Shown: piece by piece, positions 15,404 through 21,826 of the stretch | Numbering within the stretch: the first letter of the stretch is position 1 | Layout of the letters: each line of letters starts with the position of its first letter | Origin: Nitrososphaerota archaeon | GTDB lineage: Archaea > Thermoproteota > Nitrososphaeria > Nitrososphaerales > CADDZS01 | Length of the DNA stretch: 21,826 bases | Direction: 5' to 3' | NCBI GenBank assembly: GCA_027314685.1 | Contig: DAHVAI010000474.1 | Coordinates: forward strand, 1 to 21,826 | Position numbers and translations under genes: made by a program | The notes under the pieces: model-generated | What the model saw: the letters and a program-made list of their open reading frames with translations, nothing else | The model's database searches: none | What the model was told of the DNA's origin: nothing

Positions 15404-17095
15404 TCAAGAGTTGAACGACCTGTGCACAAGCGACTGCTTTCCATTTCTTTCTACCCAAGACGAAAACCACTCTCCAGGTTTGTGACTCCACCAGTCTGGT
15501 CGTTTGATCCCTAGATCTTTCAAGAGTTCAAGAGCCGCTATGTACCCAGTCGCCAAAATCGTGTTGTTCCAAGGCCAAATGCCGTTACACAGGTACAACT
15601 TCTTTATTGGAGTTCTGGGAGCGTTGCAGCCTAAGAAAGGCTTGTCAAAATACAGCTGTCCAGGCTTGACGACGCCACCGTGACGAGAACCAAGAACGGC
15701 GCTTGGATTCTTTCTAAAAATATCAAAAGGGCTGATACCAACTTTGTACTTTATCGTCTTTCGAAAGCCGGGCGCGTACCGCTCAACCATCTCGATGGTG
15801 TCCTCCAAGACCTGAGGTGAAACTTCGTCCCATTTTTCCGGACCTCCGAGCTTTCGAAGGTTGTATGGAACGTTAAGCCAAAATTGGATGTTGTGAAAGC
15901 CCGGCGGCGCCGATGTTTGGTCGTGCAGCGTTAACACAAAGTCGTCTCCGAGCGCGGTGAGAGGGTTTGGTATCTGACCCGATTCGAGTTGAGCGATCAT
16001 CTTTTTGAAATCATCCAGATTTTCTATACCGCACAGAAACGTCCACGCCTCGCTCATGTGCGGATCGAATTTGTTTCCCTTCCAATTAGGTAGTTCGGTG
16101 GTCATGAAGGAAGCTGTGTACAAGCCTTCGTTGTCGTAATCAAATTCGTACTTCAAAACCCAAGAAACCTGTTTGTCCAAGTGGTCTTCTCCGACAAGCT
16201 TGAGAAACGTAGGAACCGGGCTGAGGTCGCTTATTATCGCGCGCCTAGCGATAATCTTCTTTTCTGGATATGAAGAGTTCTTTCCGAGAACGACGCCCTT
16301 TGCCTCGCCATCTTCGACTATGATCTTTTCAACTTCACAGCTCTGCAAGACCTTGCCCCCATAATTAATTATACAGCGTATCAAAGCGTGTGGGATTTGA
16401 TGCGACCCACCAAGAGCTTGCTTTGCCCCTGAACCACCACTGGTAAGTAATACACCAAGAGGACCAATGATTTTCTGATTTGGAGGCATTGTTATTGCAT
16501 GCGGTATCGACGCCTTCCATGCCTTGATCTGTTCGTCTTCAAAAAGGAGGTCGACGAGTTCGAAAGCGGAAACGTTCCACCAATCTTCTGGTACGTGCGG
16601 AAGTTTCGAGAATTTGTTGGCGACCCATTCCCAACGCTCTGGGCTGGGAGCAGCGTAGATGAAGTTAGACCACAATTCTGCTTGGAGTGGTTGCAGTGCC
16701 TTGAATAGATCCTTGTAGACATTCGCATCGTGCTTTGAGAATCTCTCTATGACACCGTAGGTCCGATTTACATCCCAGGCGTCGGGCACGATTGCCTTGC
16801 CGTTCTCAAAGCACATCGTAAAGTCGAACCTTCCCGGATAAAGATCCAATCCGAATCGTTCGAGTTCCAGATCTAACATGCAAGGACTGTCACCGACGCG
16901 ATGAGAGGTGGCGTGCGGACTAGTCCTAAACCCGGGGTAACTCCACTCCTCGGTAGCAGAGTGAGTTCCCACCTGGTCTCTCTTCTCAATAATCACGGTT
17001 TTGAGCCCAGATTTCGCGCAGTATGCCGCGCTGGTCAGTCCATTTATCCCTCCGCCGATTATTATCACATCAAATTCCGTGGGAACAGAACTCAT
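15404..17095 (-). CDS. CrtI/phytoene desaturase-like FAD oxidoreductase (first of pair)
   Basis: A 563-residue COG1233 flavoprotein related to its downstream neighbour. The FAD loop is VIIIGGGINGLTSAAY (residues 10-25), followed by EKRDQVGTHSATEEW. The C-terminal region reads LYLCNGIWPWNNTILATGY, in which the usual GAGTHPGG element is replaced. The tail is tryptophan-rich (RPDWWSHKPGEWFSSW). The open frame continues 22 codons upstream to a GTG, but ATG 17095 is chosen because a clear TATA box sits 27 bases ahead, giving a leaderless transcript, and the FAD domain begins at once. It is the first gene of the three-gene operon ending in the FrhB-like protein. The paired paralogues probably form a heterodimer, with this one possibly altered in catalysis; that is inference. 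Confidence 0.88.
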   Translation of the reverse strand: MSSVPTEFDVIIIGGGINGLTSAAYCAKSGLKTVIIEKRDQVGTHSATEEWSYPGFRTSPHATSHRVGDSPCMLDLELERFGLDLYPGRFDFTMCFENGKAIVPDAWDVNRTYGVIERFSKHDANVYKDLFKALQPLQAELWSNFIYAAPSPERWEWVANKFSKLPHVPEDWWNVSAFELVDLLFEDEQIKAWKASIPHAITMPPNQKIIGPLGVLLTSGGSGAKQALGGSHQIPHALIRCIINYGGKVLQSCEVEKIIVEDGEAKGVVLGKNSSYPEKKIIARRAIISDLSPVPTFLKLVGEDHLDKQVSWVLKYEFDYDNEGLYTASFMTTELPNWKGNKFDPHMSEAWTFLCGIENLDDFKKMIAQLESGQIPNPLTALGDDFVLTLHDQTSAPPGFHNIQFWLNVPYNLRKLGGPEKWDEVSPQVLEDTIEMVERYAPGFRKTIKYKVGISPFDIFRKNPSAVLGSRHGGVVKPGQLYFDKPFLGCNAPRTPIKKLYLCNGIWPWNNTILATGYIAALELLKDLGIKRPDWWSHKPGEWFSSWVERNGKQSLVHRSFNS

Positions 17096-17118
17096 TGGCG
17101 TGGTTTCAATTAAATCGG

Positions 17119-17126
17119 GATAAAAA
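17119..17126 (-). promoter_or_regulatory. TATA box of the three-gene redox operon
   Basis: TTTTTATC on the minus strand is centred 27 bases before the ATG at 17095. It decides the start of the first gene and implies leaderless transcription of the whole operon. Confidence 0.65.
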
Positions 17127-17180
17127 GGCCTACGGCGATTCTCAGCTTTGGTAATTCTCACTAATCTTTTGAATAAGGGA

Positions 17181-17188
17181 CTTTATCG
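17181..17188 (+). promoter_or_regulatory. TATA box of the isomerase-like gene
   Basis: CTTTATCG is centred about 25 bases before the ATG at 17209, supporting 17209 as the real (leaderless) start of the frameshifted gene. Confidence 0.6.
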
Positions 17189-17208
17189 ATTGTTCCGTGA
17201 GTCCATGA

Positions 17209-17936
17209 ATGTATGGTTGGAGAGGAAGAATAGGATTGATTATGGCGTCAACCAACGGCGTTACTGAAGGCGAAGCGCCGAAGGTCATCCGGATGGAGTA
17301 TCGGTGCATTATACAAGGATCTCCTACAGAGGCGAAGGTGACGAAGCAGATGATGTCAGGCTGAGAAAAGAATTGGAATCGGCCGTATCGCTTCTGGCTG
17401 GGTCTAGCTACAACCTTGGAGTTGATGTCGTCGGCCTTATGCACGGCAGCGCTTCGGCAGATCCTAGGAAAGTATTCGACCAAGAGCTCTCCGAGAGGAT
17501 GCATAAAGTATCCAGGGTTCCATCTACCACGCAATCTTCGGCTGTGCTCGAAGCGCTTAGAAGACTCTCGATTAAAAAGGTCGCAACTGGAATCCCGCTG
17601 GGGCAGATGTCGACTCTGCTCAGGATGAAGGCGTTCCTGGAGGCAAACGGGTTTGAGGTGAAAAAATACGCGTCGCTTGGTTTCACCGATCACCATCTTG
17701 TGTGCAGCCAACCGCCTGAGACTGCATACAAGTTCATGAAGAGCCTCAACAGCGACGACGTTGATGCAATCGTTATGAATAACTCGAATCTGCGGACCAT
17801 AGAGGTGATAGATCCGCTTGAAAGAGACATTGGAAAGCCGGTGATCACGGGAAACCAAGCGCTCTTGTGGTCCTGCATCAGAAAGCTCGGGATACATGAT
17901 CAGATCCAGGGGTTTGGAAAGCTATTCTTGACGTAG
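17209..17936 (+). pseudogene. Maleate isomerase/Asp-Glu racemase-family gene with a one-base frameshift
   Basis: The gene starts at ATG 17209 (MYGWRGRIGLIMASTNGVTE, the classic N-terminus of this family) and reads in one frame to about 17289. It continues in the next frame from 17292 (DGVSVHYTRISYRGEGDE) to the stop at 17936. Restoring one C in the ATCCGG run gives ATC CCG GAT (I-P-D) and a normal 242-residue protein ending with GKPVITGNQALLWSC and a final GFGKLF. Family enzymes use two cysteines on either side of the substrate; here the first site reads GLMHGSAS and the second NNSNLRT (normally SCTNLRT), so both appear lost. It could be a sequencing error in a gene for a non-standard enzyme, or a real pseudogene. 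A leaderless promoter is intact. Confidence 0.78.
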
Positions 17937-18015
17937 ATGATAAGCTAGAGTTGTCTGCATCTAGGCCCTTATGGCCGGAATAATTAAGTCTCTCTGACAT
18001 AATGCTGGACCTGTT

Positions 18016-18192
18016 TTAGTTTCTAGAGAAGAAATCTAAAAGCAGTTGAATAGTTTTCCTTGTGTTGCTTGGAAGGCCAGACCGCATCATGCAAGGATAA
18101 ATCATCTGGTACGTTATGTCTTCTTCCACGAACTTGCTGATCTAACTTAAGCATTCCTCAGGAATGCCATGAATTATCAGACGCTCGGCCAT
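18016..18192 (-). pseudogene. Possible gene remnant with an in-frame stop
   Basis: On the minus strand an ATG at 18192 gives MAERLIIHGIPEECLS, then a TAG (18142-18144). The same frame continues as ISKFVEEDITYQMIYP and MMRSGLPSNTRKTIQLLL before a final stop at 18016. Both halves read like one helical protein, about 58 residues, interrupted by one nonsense codon. No family is recognised and the length is short, so chance cannot be excluded. The rest of the 18.0-18.2 kb stretch shows nothing recognisable. Confidence 0.28.
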
Positions 18193-18219
18193 GTCAATTG
18201 AGACTTCGCTCCAAGAATC

Positions 18220-18450
18220 TTGAGATGCAAAACAAAGATTAAAATTGCAACGCCCACGGCGATGATTTCCTTTGTCTTCGTAGCATTCCTCTTGTATCTA
18301 CATAGTTTTCCAGCTGCTTCCCCACATTATCTAGGCGAAGACAATGAAGCACTCTTGGCCGTTCTTGCTATCTTTCTTTGCCTGCCTCTCGGTGTCATTT
18401 TCTCGATAGTCGATATTGCGTATGTTGTTCGTTATTTCCAAAACGAGTGA
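18220..18450 (+). CDS. Possible small two-helix membrane protein
   Basis: A 76-residue frame with two clear hydrophobic helices (about residues 14-31, ISFVFVAFLLYLHSF, and 44-70, LLAVLAIFLCLPLGVIF), an acidic loop between them (GEDNE) and charged ends. The start is TTG at 18220; an in-frame ATG at 18262, with an ATTAAAA stretch about 20 bases ahead, is an alternative. There is no partner gene close by and no known family. The two-helix layout supports a real small protein more than chance, but only moderately. Confidence 0.4.
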   Translation: MRCKTKIKIATPTAMISFVFVAFLLYLHSFPAASPHYLGEDNEALLAVLAIFLCLPLGVIFSIVDIAYVVRYFQNE

Positions 18451-18546
18451 AAGAAGCAAACAAAATTCGAAAGTGAGAGAATATAGGCAAAGCAGACAAT
18501 TTGACGAAAGCTGTCGAAAGTTAGAAAAAAGCCAAAGCTGGAAGAA

Positions 18547-18555
18547 TTTATAATA
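18547..18555 (+). promoter_or_regulatory. TATA box of the Cys-rich small gene
   Basis: TTTATAATA is centred about 28 bases before the TTG at 18579 (22 before the alternative TTG at 18573), the spacing of an archaeal leaderless promoter. Confidence 0.6.
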
Positions 18556-18578
18556 TCGCGCAAGCGTGATATTTGAGA

Positions 18579-18743
18579 TTGTGTAAGCTCTGCGACTATC
18601 ATCTCCCCTGCACTTGCCTATGTACGATACCGGTCGGCGTACTGACCAAGGCTGCCAAGGAGCCGATTGACTCGTACTCCCCAAAATATTCTACGTATTG
18701 CGTTGATTGTAACCATCACGTATCTTGGAAAGCAAAACTCTGA
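18579..18743 (+). CDS. Cys-rich small protein, probable zinc binding (54 aa)
   Basis: A 54-residue protein with CKLC near the N-terminus, a second cluster CTCLC at about residues 11-15, and CVDCNHHVSW at about 42-51. The paired CxxC elements with nearby histidines suggest one structural zinc site with extra metal or redox cysteines. The start is TTG at 18579 (TTG 18573 would add two residues), placed correctly behind a strong TATA box, which is the best argument that this short frame is expressed. No family is recognised and no neighbour explains its role. It lies in a stretch where other genes are decaying. Confidence 0.58.
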   Translation: MCKLCDYHLPCTCLCTIPVGVLTKAAKEPIDSYSPKYSTYCVDCNHHVSWKAKL

Positions 18744-18784
18744 GCTTTAGAAGTATTGATTCTTGCTGAACAAGACATTTGGAG

Positions 18785-19676
18785 ATGACTGAGCATGTGT
18801 TTGGTTACCGCAAAGAAGAGGATCTATACGTCCTAATTCTAATATCGATCATTGGACGAGAAAGACATCAAGCTCTGCTAGCTCTTACTGAACAACTCTA
18901 GAACTCCATACTAGGACCTAGCAAGAAGGCTATACATTTCATCAACGCTGTTCACAAAAGAGTCAAAGCCCTTGAAGAACTTCGCATCATACGTGCGTTT
19001 GTCGCCAGACCTAGTCTTTGCTTCACTCAATGCGTTGAACGTCTGGATCTTTGGGAGTTCAGAATACAAGCGATATGATATTCATTTGAAATTGCAGGAG
19101 AATGATTGCACTTATTGGATAGCATACTCGGAAGATGAACTAGTGTACGTTGGCAGCTACCTGCATGACATCTCAGAACTGGGGTCGTACGCCTCATTTG
19201 TGAGAAGTAATGCACTCATACCCGAACCCGTGTGTTGGGATTCTTCCTTCCCCACCCAGACGTGCTTCATCAGAGCAACTCCACCAACTTGACTATCAAA
19301 TTATTTCATCGTTGCACTCGTGGATCTCACGATGGACTGGTATCCCGACGCTTCAAATGATATCCTGTCGGTATTTCATCTGGGTCTTGCCTCAGACGTT
19401 AGAAACACTAGCATTTACACATTGATAGCAGAGGAACTATCTCAAAATCTTCTCTTTCCAGTCCTTTTTGCAAACCTTCCAAATCAACTGGCGGCAGTTT
19501 CTTGGACGAGCAACATGAGGCAACAGGAAGAAGTTCGCGAGAGGATAGCAGAAGTAAAGGGAGTTAAATCGGTTGCAATGAACGTTCTTCAGATCGGCTA
19601 CTCGTCTAAAACCTGGAGAGATAAGCTGATCTCTGAAAAATGTGGTGGCGTGCCTAAACCGAACGCTTCACTTTGA
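18785..19676 (+). pseudogene. Broken Lrp/AsnC-like two-domain transcription regulator
   Basis: Fragments of one protein lie in order in different frames. Segment 1 (from ATG 18785) reads MTEHVFGYRKEEDLY, meets a TAG at 18899, then continues with HTH-like AVHKRVKALEELRIIRAFVA to about 19010. Segment 2 (another frame, to about 19225) reads NALNVWIFGSSE, YVGSYLHDISELGSYASFV and ALIPEP. Segment 3 (third frame, to about 19316) reads VGILPSPPRR and LDYQIISSLH. Segment 4 (to 19676) reads LTMDWYPDASNDILSVFHLG, AAVSWTSNMRQQEE and GYSSKTWRDKL. The order matches large archaeal Lrp/AsnC-type regulators with two helix-turn-helix parts. The second HTH, expected between segments 3 and 4, is missing. One nonsense codon, three frame changes and a deletion make it a clear pseudogene; the family identity is from memory of its pattern. 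Confidence 0.75.
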
Positions 19677-19695
19677 CCAAGCGAAGCAATTGCTT

Positions 19696-20997
19696 TTACG
19701 TCTCCGACTTTTCCCGGGCCTCTGGGCTCGCGTACTGATCTTGGGCGTTTCTGCTAGAATCTTTGCTCAGAAAGAATTTTGCGTAAAGCACAGCGCTTGC
19801 GCCCTGCAGGATTCCGCCGATAAGGAACGGTGATTCGAGATATCCTAGCTCCATGAGTTCACCTGAGAGCGACGGGCTGATGGCACCCGTCATCCTTCTT
19901 ACTGAGCCGGTGATTCCAGCCGCGGTTGCTCTTTCTTCGGATTGAAACAAGCCCATGGTGAAGGACTGTCGGACCGGAAGTATCATGCCCGAGAAGATGA
20001 GTCGTCCTACGTACAGTGCTGCAGCATAGAGGAAAGTCGGTGCGATGACGACGATTCCCAAAAGCGCGGCCGCGGCTATTCTTGTCGCGACTATAGCGTG
20101 CACGGATCCGAATCTACCGGCAAGCGACGGAGCGCCAAGAATAGTCAAGCCAGTGAGAAAGTAACTCACGGCAAAGACCGGTCCTATTACGCCTGCTCCC
20201 ACGTGATAGCGCAAGTTCAGCCACACGACAAAAAGCGAACTCCCCATGAATCCCATACCGAAGGAATTGAACGTGGCAGCGATTGATATCTTGCTTACGT
20301 TGACTGCCGACTCTTTCCTGAGGAATGAACGCTTAGGTTTCTCTGGTTCATCATTCTTTTCTTTGCGTTCAGACCTTATGCTTTCTGGTACGGTGAGAAG
20401 TATTGGTACAGAGAGGACTGCTATGATAATGGTGACCAAGAAAAGCAGGTTGTCGCCTCCGATAGGTAGGTCTAGTCCAAAGCCTTTGAGCCAGCTTGGG
20501 AGTCCGCTGAGTAGTGATCCTGCGGCAGCAAGGATTGAGGCCACGAAAGCATTCAAAGCAAACACTGTAACGCGTCTATGTGATGGAACAAGGTCTGCCA
20601 TCAGTGCCTGCTCGGCCGGAGCAAATGGCCCTGCTTGACTGCCGGCGAACGATCCGCCCCCGCGCCCAATTCCAGCTAGGGCGCTGATGATGAACAATAC
20701 TGGCAGCCATTTGGTGATGAGGTAAGTCGTACCCCACAAGATCGTTAGGGCACAGAAGGCGATGAGAAACTGCTTTCTCCCGTACCTATCTGCCAGCGCT
20801 CCCACCGGGACTAGAAGCACAGCTCCGACTATGAATGACGCGGTGAGAAGTAGTCCCAGACCTGCAGCTGATAATCCGATCGAAAGTAGGTAAAGCGGCG
20901 TGATTATGTTCAGATATCCTTGGCTGAAACTTCGAAGTCCCCTAACAATGATGAGACTGGATACTCGGTTGGGCAAGGGGAATGCGTCAAACTTCAA
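19696..20997 (-). CDS. Major facilitator superfamily transporter
   Basis: A 433-residue MFS carrier with about twelve helices. Motif A is textbook: GALADRYGRKQF between helices 2 and 3. Helix 1 begins with RGLRSFSQGYLNIITPLYLL, and helix 5 is preceded by the Ala/Pro-rich loop AGPFAPAEQALMADLVPSHR. A long charged central loop (about residues 205-235, RSERKEKNDEPEKPKR) and a polar tail are cytoplasmic. The start is TTG at 20997 with a GAAGGT element about ten bases ahead; no ATG is suitable. It stands alone, convergent with the broken regulator. The substrate cannot be assigned. It is unlike the other two MFS proteins in the window, so not a recent duplication. Confidence 0.9.
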   Translation of the reverse strand: MKFDAFPLPNRVSSLIIVRGLRSFSQGYLNIITPLYLLSIGLSAAGLGLLLTASFIVGAVLLVPVGALADRYGRKQFLIAFCALTILWGTTYLITKWLPVLFIISALAGIGRGGGSFAGSQAGPFAPAEQALMADLVPSHRRVTVFALNAFVASILAAAGSLLSGLPSWLKGFGLDLPIGGDNLLFLVTIIIAVLSVPILLTVPESIRSERKEKNDEPEKPKRSFLRKESAVNVSKISIAATFNSFGMGFMGSSLFVVWLNLRYHVGAGVIGPVFAVSYFLTGLTILGAPSLAGRFGSVHAIVATRIAAAALLGIVVIAPTFLYAAALYVGRLIFSGMILPVRQSFTMGLFQSEERATAAGITGSVRRMTGAISPSLSGELMELGYLESPFLIGGILQGASAVLYAKFFLSKDSSRNAQDQYASPEAREKSET

Positions 20998-21307
20998 CCG
21001 TCGCGACCTTCTTTACTAGGTCTTAGTTGCAACCAGAGTTTCAACTGAAAACAATTTGCTCGAAGAATTCGCGCTTTGAAAAGCTTATCCCGATGTCACT
21101 GCACTAGACCTTCAATGGTATCTTGTAATTTTTCAAATTGAATGTTACAAGAATTGCATGATGATAGACGGCTGCGCCCTAAGGTCTGAGAAATTGCGGG
21201 TTTTTTGTATTGTTGTCTGGGCTCGGTTTTGGAAGATTTTAAGAAATATGGGGAGAGGAGAGCTGGCTTTGTCTCTCCTTTCAACCTCTCTACGTGATTG
21301 GCCTGGT
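20998..21307. other. Intergenic region, no gene supported
   Basis: This 310-base stretch has only overlapping short frames on both strands without protein-like features. An inverted repeat, GGAGAG at 21257-21262 and CTCTCC at 21273-21278, could form a hairpin downstream of the minus-strand miniprotein gene. A T-run lies at about 21201-21206. Confidence 0.4.
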
Positions 21308-21460
21308 CTAGCTACCGCCGGCGCCACCAATCTCTTCAAGGAAAGGTGGCTTTATTGCGAGGTGGCCGCCTAAGTGCGCTGCTACGACGGCTGCCGCTAC
21401 TGTTCCAAGTGCCAGGATTCCTAGTCTGATTTTTTCTTCGGTTGACATGGCAATCGTCAT
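21308..21460 (-). CDS. Single-helix membrane miniprotein (50 aa)
   Basis: A 50-residue frame on the minus strand reads MTIAMSTEEKIRLG, then one hydrophobic helix ILALGTVAAAVVAAHLGGHL, then KPPFLEEIGGAGGS. ATG 21460 is taken as start because an A/T-rich TATA-like element is centred about 29 bases ahead; ATG 21448 (46 residues) is the alternative. A charged N-terminus, one glycine/alanine-rich helix with two histidines and a short polar tail are typical of small membrane subunits or peptides. It lies opposite a longer plus-strand frame that looks accidental. No family can be named with certainty. Confidence 0.62.
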   Translation of the reverse strand: MTIAMSTEEKIRLGILALGTVAAAVVAAHLGGHLAIKPPFLEEIGGAGGS

Positions 21461-21484
21461 TGCAAATCTCGAAGTAGAAATACG

Positions 21485-21494
21485 TTTATGTATT
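21485..21494 (-). promoter_or_regulatory. TATA-like box of the membrane miniprotein
   Basis: On the minus strand AATACATAAA is centred about 29 bases before the ATG at 21460, consistent with a leaderless start there. Confidence 0.5.
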
Positions 21495-21702
21495 TGACAA
21501 ATGATATAATGGCTTACAGTCAGAACTTAAGGTAAGAACGTTATGCAGAAACTTCCGATAATCACTCTGCAACGGTGCTTTGGTTATTAGACGCATCATG
21601 TATGCTCGCTAAGATTCAGTAATCGTAACACTGAAATTTGCGAATCATAATACCATATTAAGCTATTTTGAGCAACTACTTGGGAAGGAGCGCAGTTTTG
21701 AC

Positions 21703-21826
21703 ATGAGGATTCCTAGGGACAATCCGGCCGACTTTTTGACGAGGATTCTACCGTTTGTAGAGGCCGATGGGGCAAGGAATCTGAACGAGATCTCTAGGAG
21801 TCTGCATCTTCCATACCAGACTGTTC
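21703..21826 (+). CDS. Helix-turn-helix regulator, 3' part beyond the window
   Basis: The first 41 residues of a gene cut by the window edge: MRIPRDNPADFLTRILPFVE, then DGARNLNEISRSLHLPYQTV. The latter part has the spacing of a helix-turn-helix (LNEISRSLHLPYQTV), like the start of archaeal Lrp/AsnC-type or winged-helix regulators. An AAGGAG ribosome-binding element lies 12 bases before the ATG and an ATATTAAG stretch lies about 45 bases before it. It may be an intact relative of the broken regulator at 18.8-19.7 kb, but only the first helices can be seen. Confidence 0.6.
   Translation, partial: MRIPRDNPADFLTRILPFVEADGARNLNEISRSLHLPYQTV

Noticed and set aside
17096..17161. GTG start at 17161 for the first FAD oxidoreductase
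   Set aside because: The TATA box at 17119-17126 would then lie within the coding sequence; ATG 17095 fits its spacing.
17142..17897. Long minus-strand frame of 251 codons opposite the isomerase-like gene
   Set aside because: The plus-strand halves match a known family and have a TATA box; the minus frame has Arg/His-rich composition typical of an antisense shadow.
21158..21373. Plus-strand 71-residue frame
   Set aside because: Trp/Arg-rich, no promoter or ribosome site, and it overlaps the better supported minus-strand miniprotein.
1..21826. CRISPR arrays, insertion sequences, phage genes, rRNA
   Set aside because: No direct repeat series, transposase, integrase or rRNA-like sequence was seen on either strand.

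Overview
The window looks like chromosomal DNA of an archaeon, most likely a soil-type member of the Nitrososphaerota (Thaumarchaeota) or a close relative. The reasons are: TATA-like boxes about 25 bases ahead of start codons with no leader (leaderless mRNAs), very frequent TTG starts, small winged-helix and two-CxxC zinc proteins, an Agl3/SQD1-type nucleotide-sugar enzyme, a CruF-type carotenoid hydratase, a coenzyme F420-type (FrhB) flavoprotein, and remains of a large Lrp/AsnC-like regulator of the kind seen in this phylum. The lineage call is an inference from gene style. No rRNA or tRNA gene, CRISPR array, insertion sequence or phage gene was found.

Layout. 0-2.1 kb: a coupled pair on the minus strand, a carotenoid hydratase-like membrane protein followed by MoeA. 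2.1-2.9 kb: a divergent, unrecognised polytopic membrane protein whose first codons appear frameshifted. 3.1-6.7 kb: a minus-strand operon of an Agl3/SQD1-type UDP-sugar enzyme, a GT-B glycosyltransferase and an MFS transporter. 6.8-7.8 kb: a seven-helix membrane protein overlapping a winged-helix regulator. 7.7-8.6 kb (minus): a ribbon-helix-helix protein with a zinc motif and a spermidine acetyltransferase-like GNAT protein. 8.65-8.8 kb: a 45-residue zinc-ribbon protein. 8.9-11.0 kb: an MFS transporter and a cation diffusion facilitator. 11.0-11.9 kb (minus): XdhC. 12.2-17.1 kb (minus): a tight three-gene redox operon of two CrtI-like FAD oxidoreductases and an FrhB-like protein with two 4Fe-4S sites. 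17.2-19.7 kb: a decaying or sparse region with a frameshifted maleate isomerase/Asp-Glu racemase relative lacking its catalytic cysteines, a possible gene scrap, a small two-helix protein, a 54-residue Cys-rich protein, and a multiply broken Lrp/AsnC-like regulator. 19.7-21.0 kb (minus): a third MFS transporter. 21.3-21.8 kb: a 50-residue membrane miniprotein and the start of another regulator cut by the window edge.

How the genes fit together. MoeA and XdhC both serve molybdenum enzymes (cofactor assembly and delivery to xanthine/CO dehydrogenase-type enzymes), though no such enzyme lies in the window. The Agl3-GT-MFS operon probably makes and attaches an unusual, perhaps sulfonated, sugar to a lipid or surface glycan. 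The 12.2-17.1 kb operon is the best candidate for an undescribed system: it looks like a dedicated electron-transfer chain (F420 and/or ferredoxin to FAD) working on a hydrophobic, probably isoprenoid, substrate. Two separate genes read as if each had lost one base in a short homopolymer, so either assembly errors or true decay must be considered.
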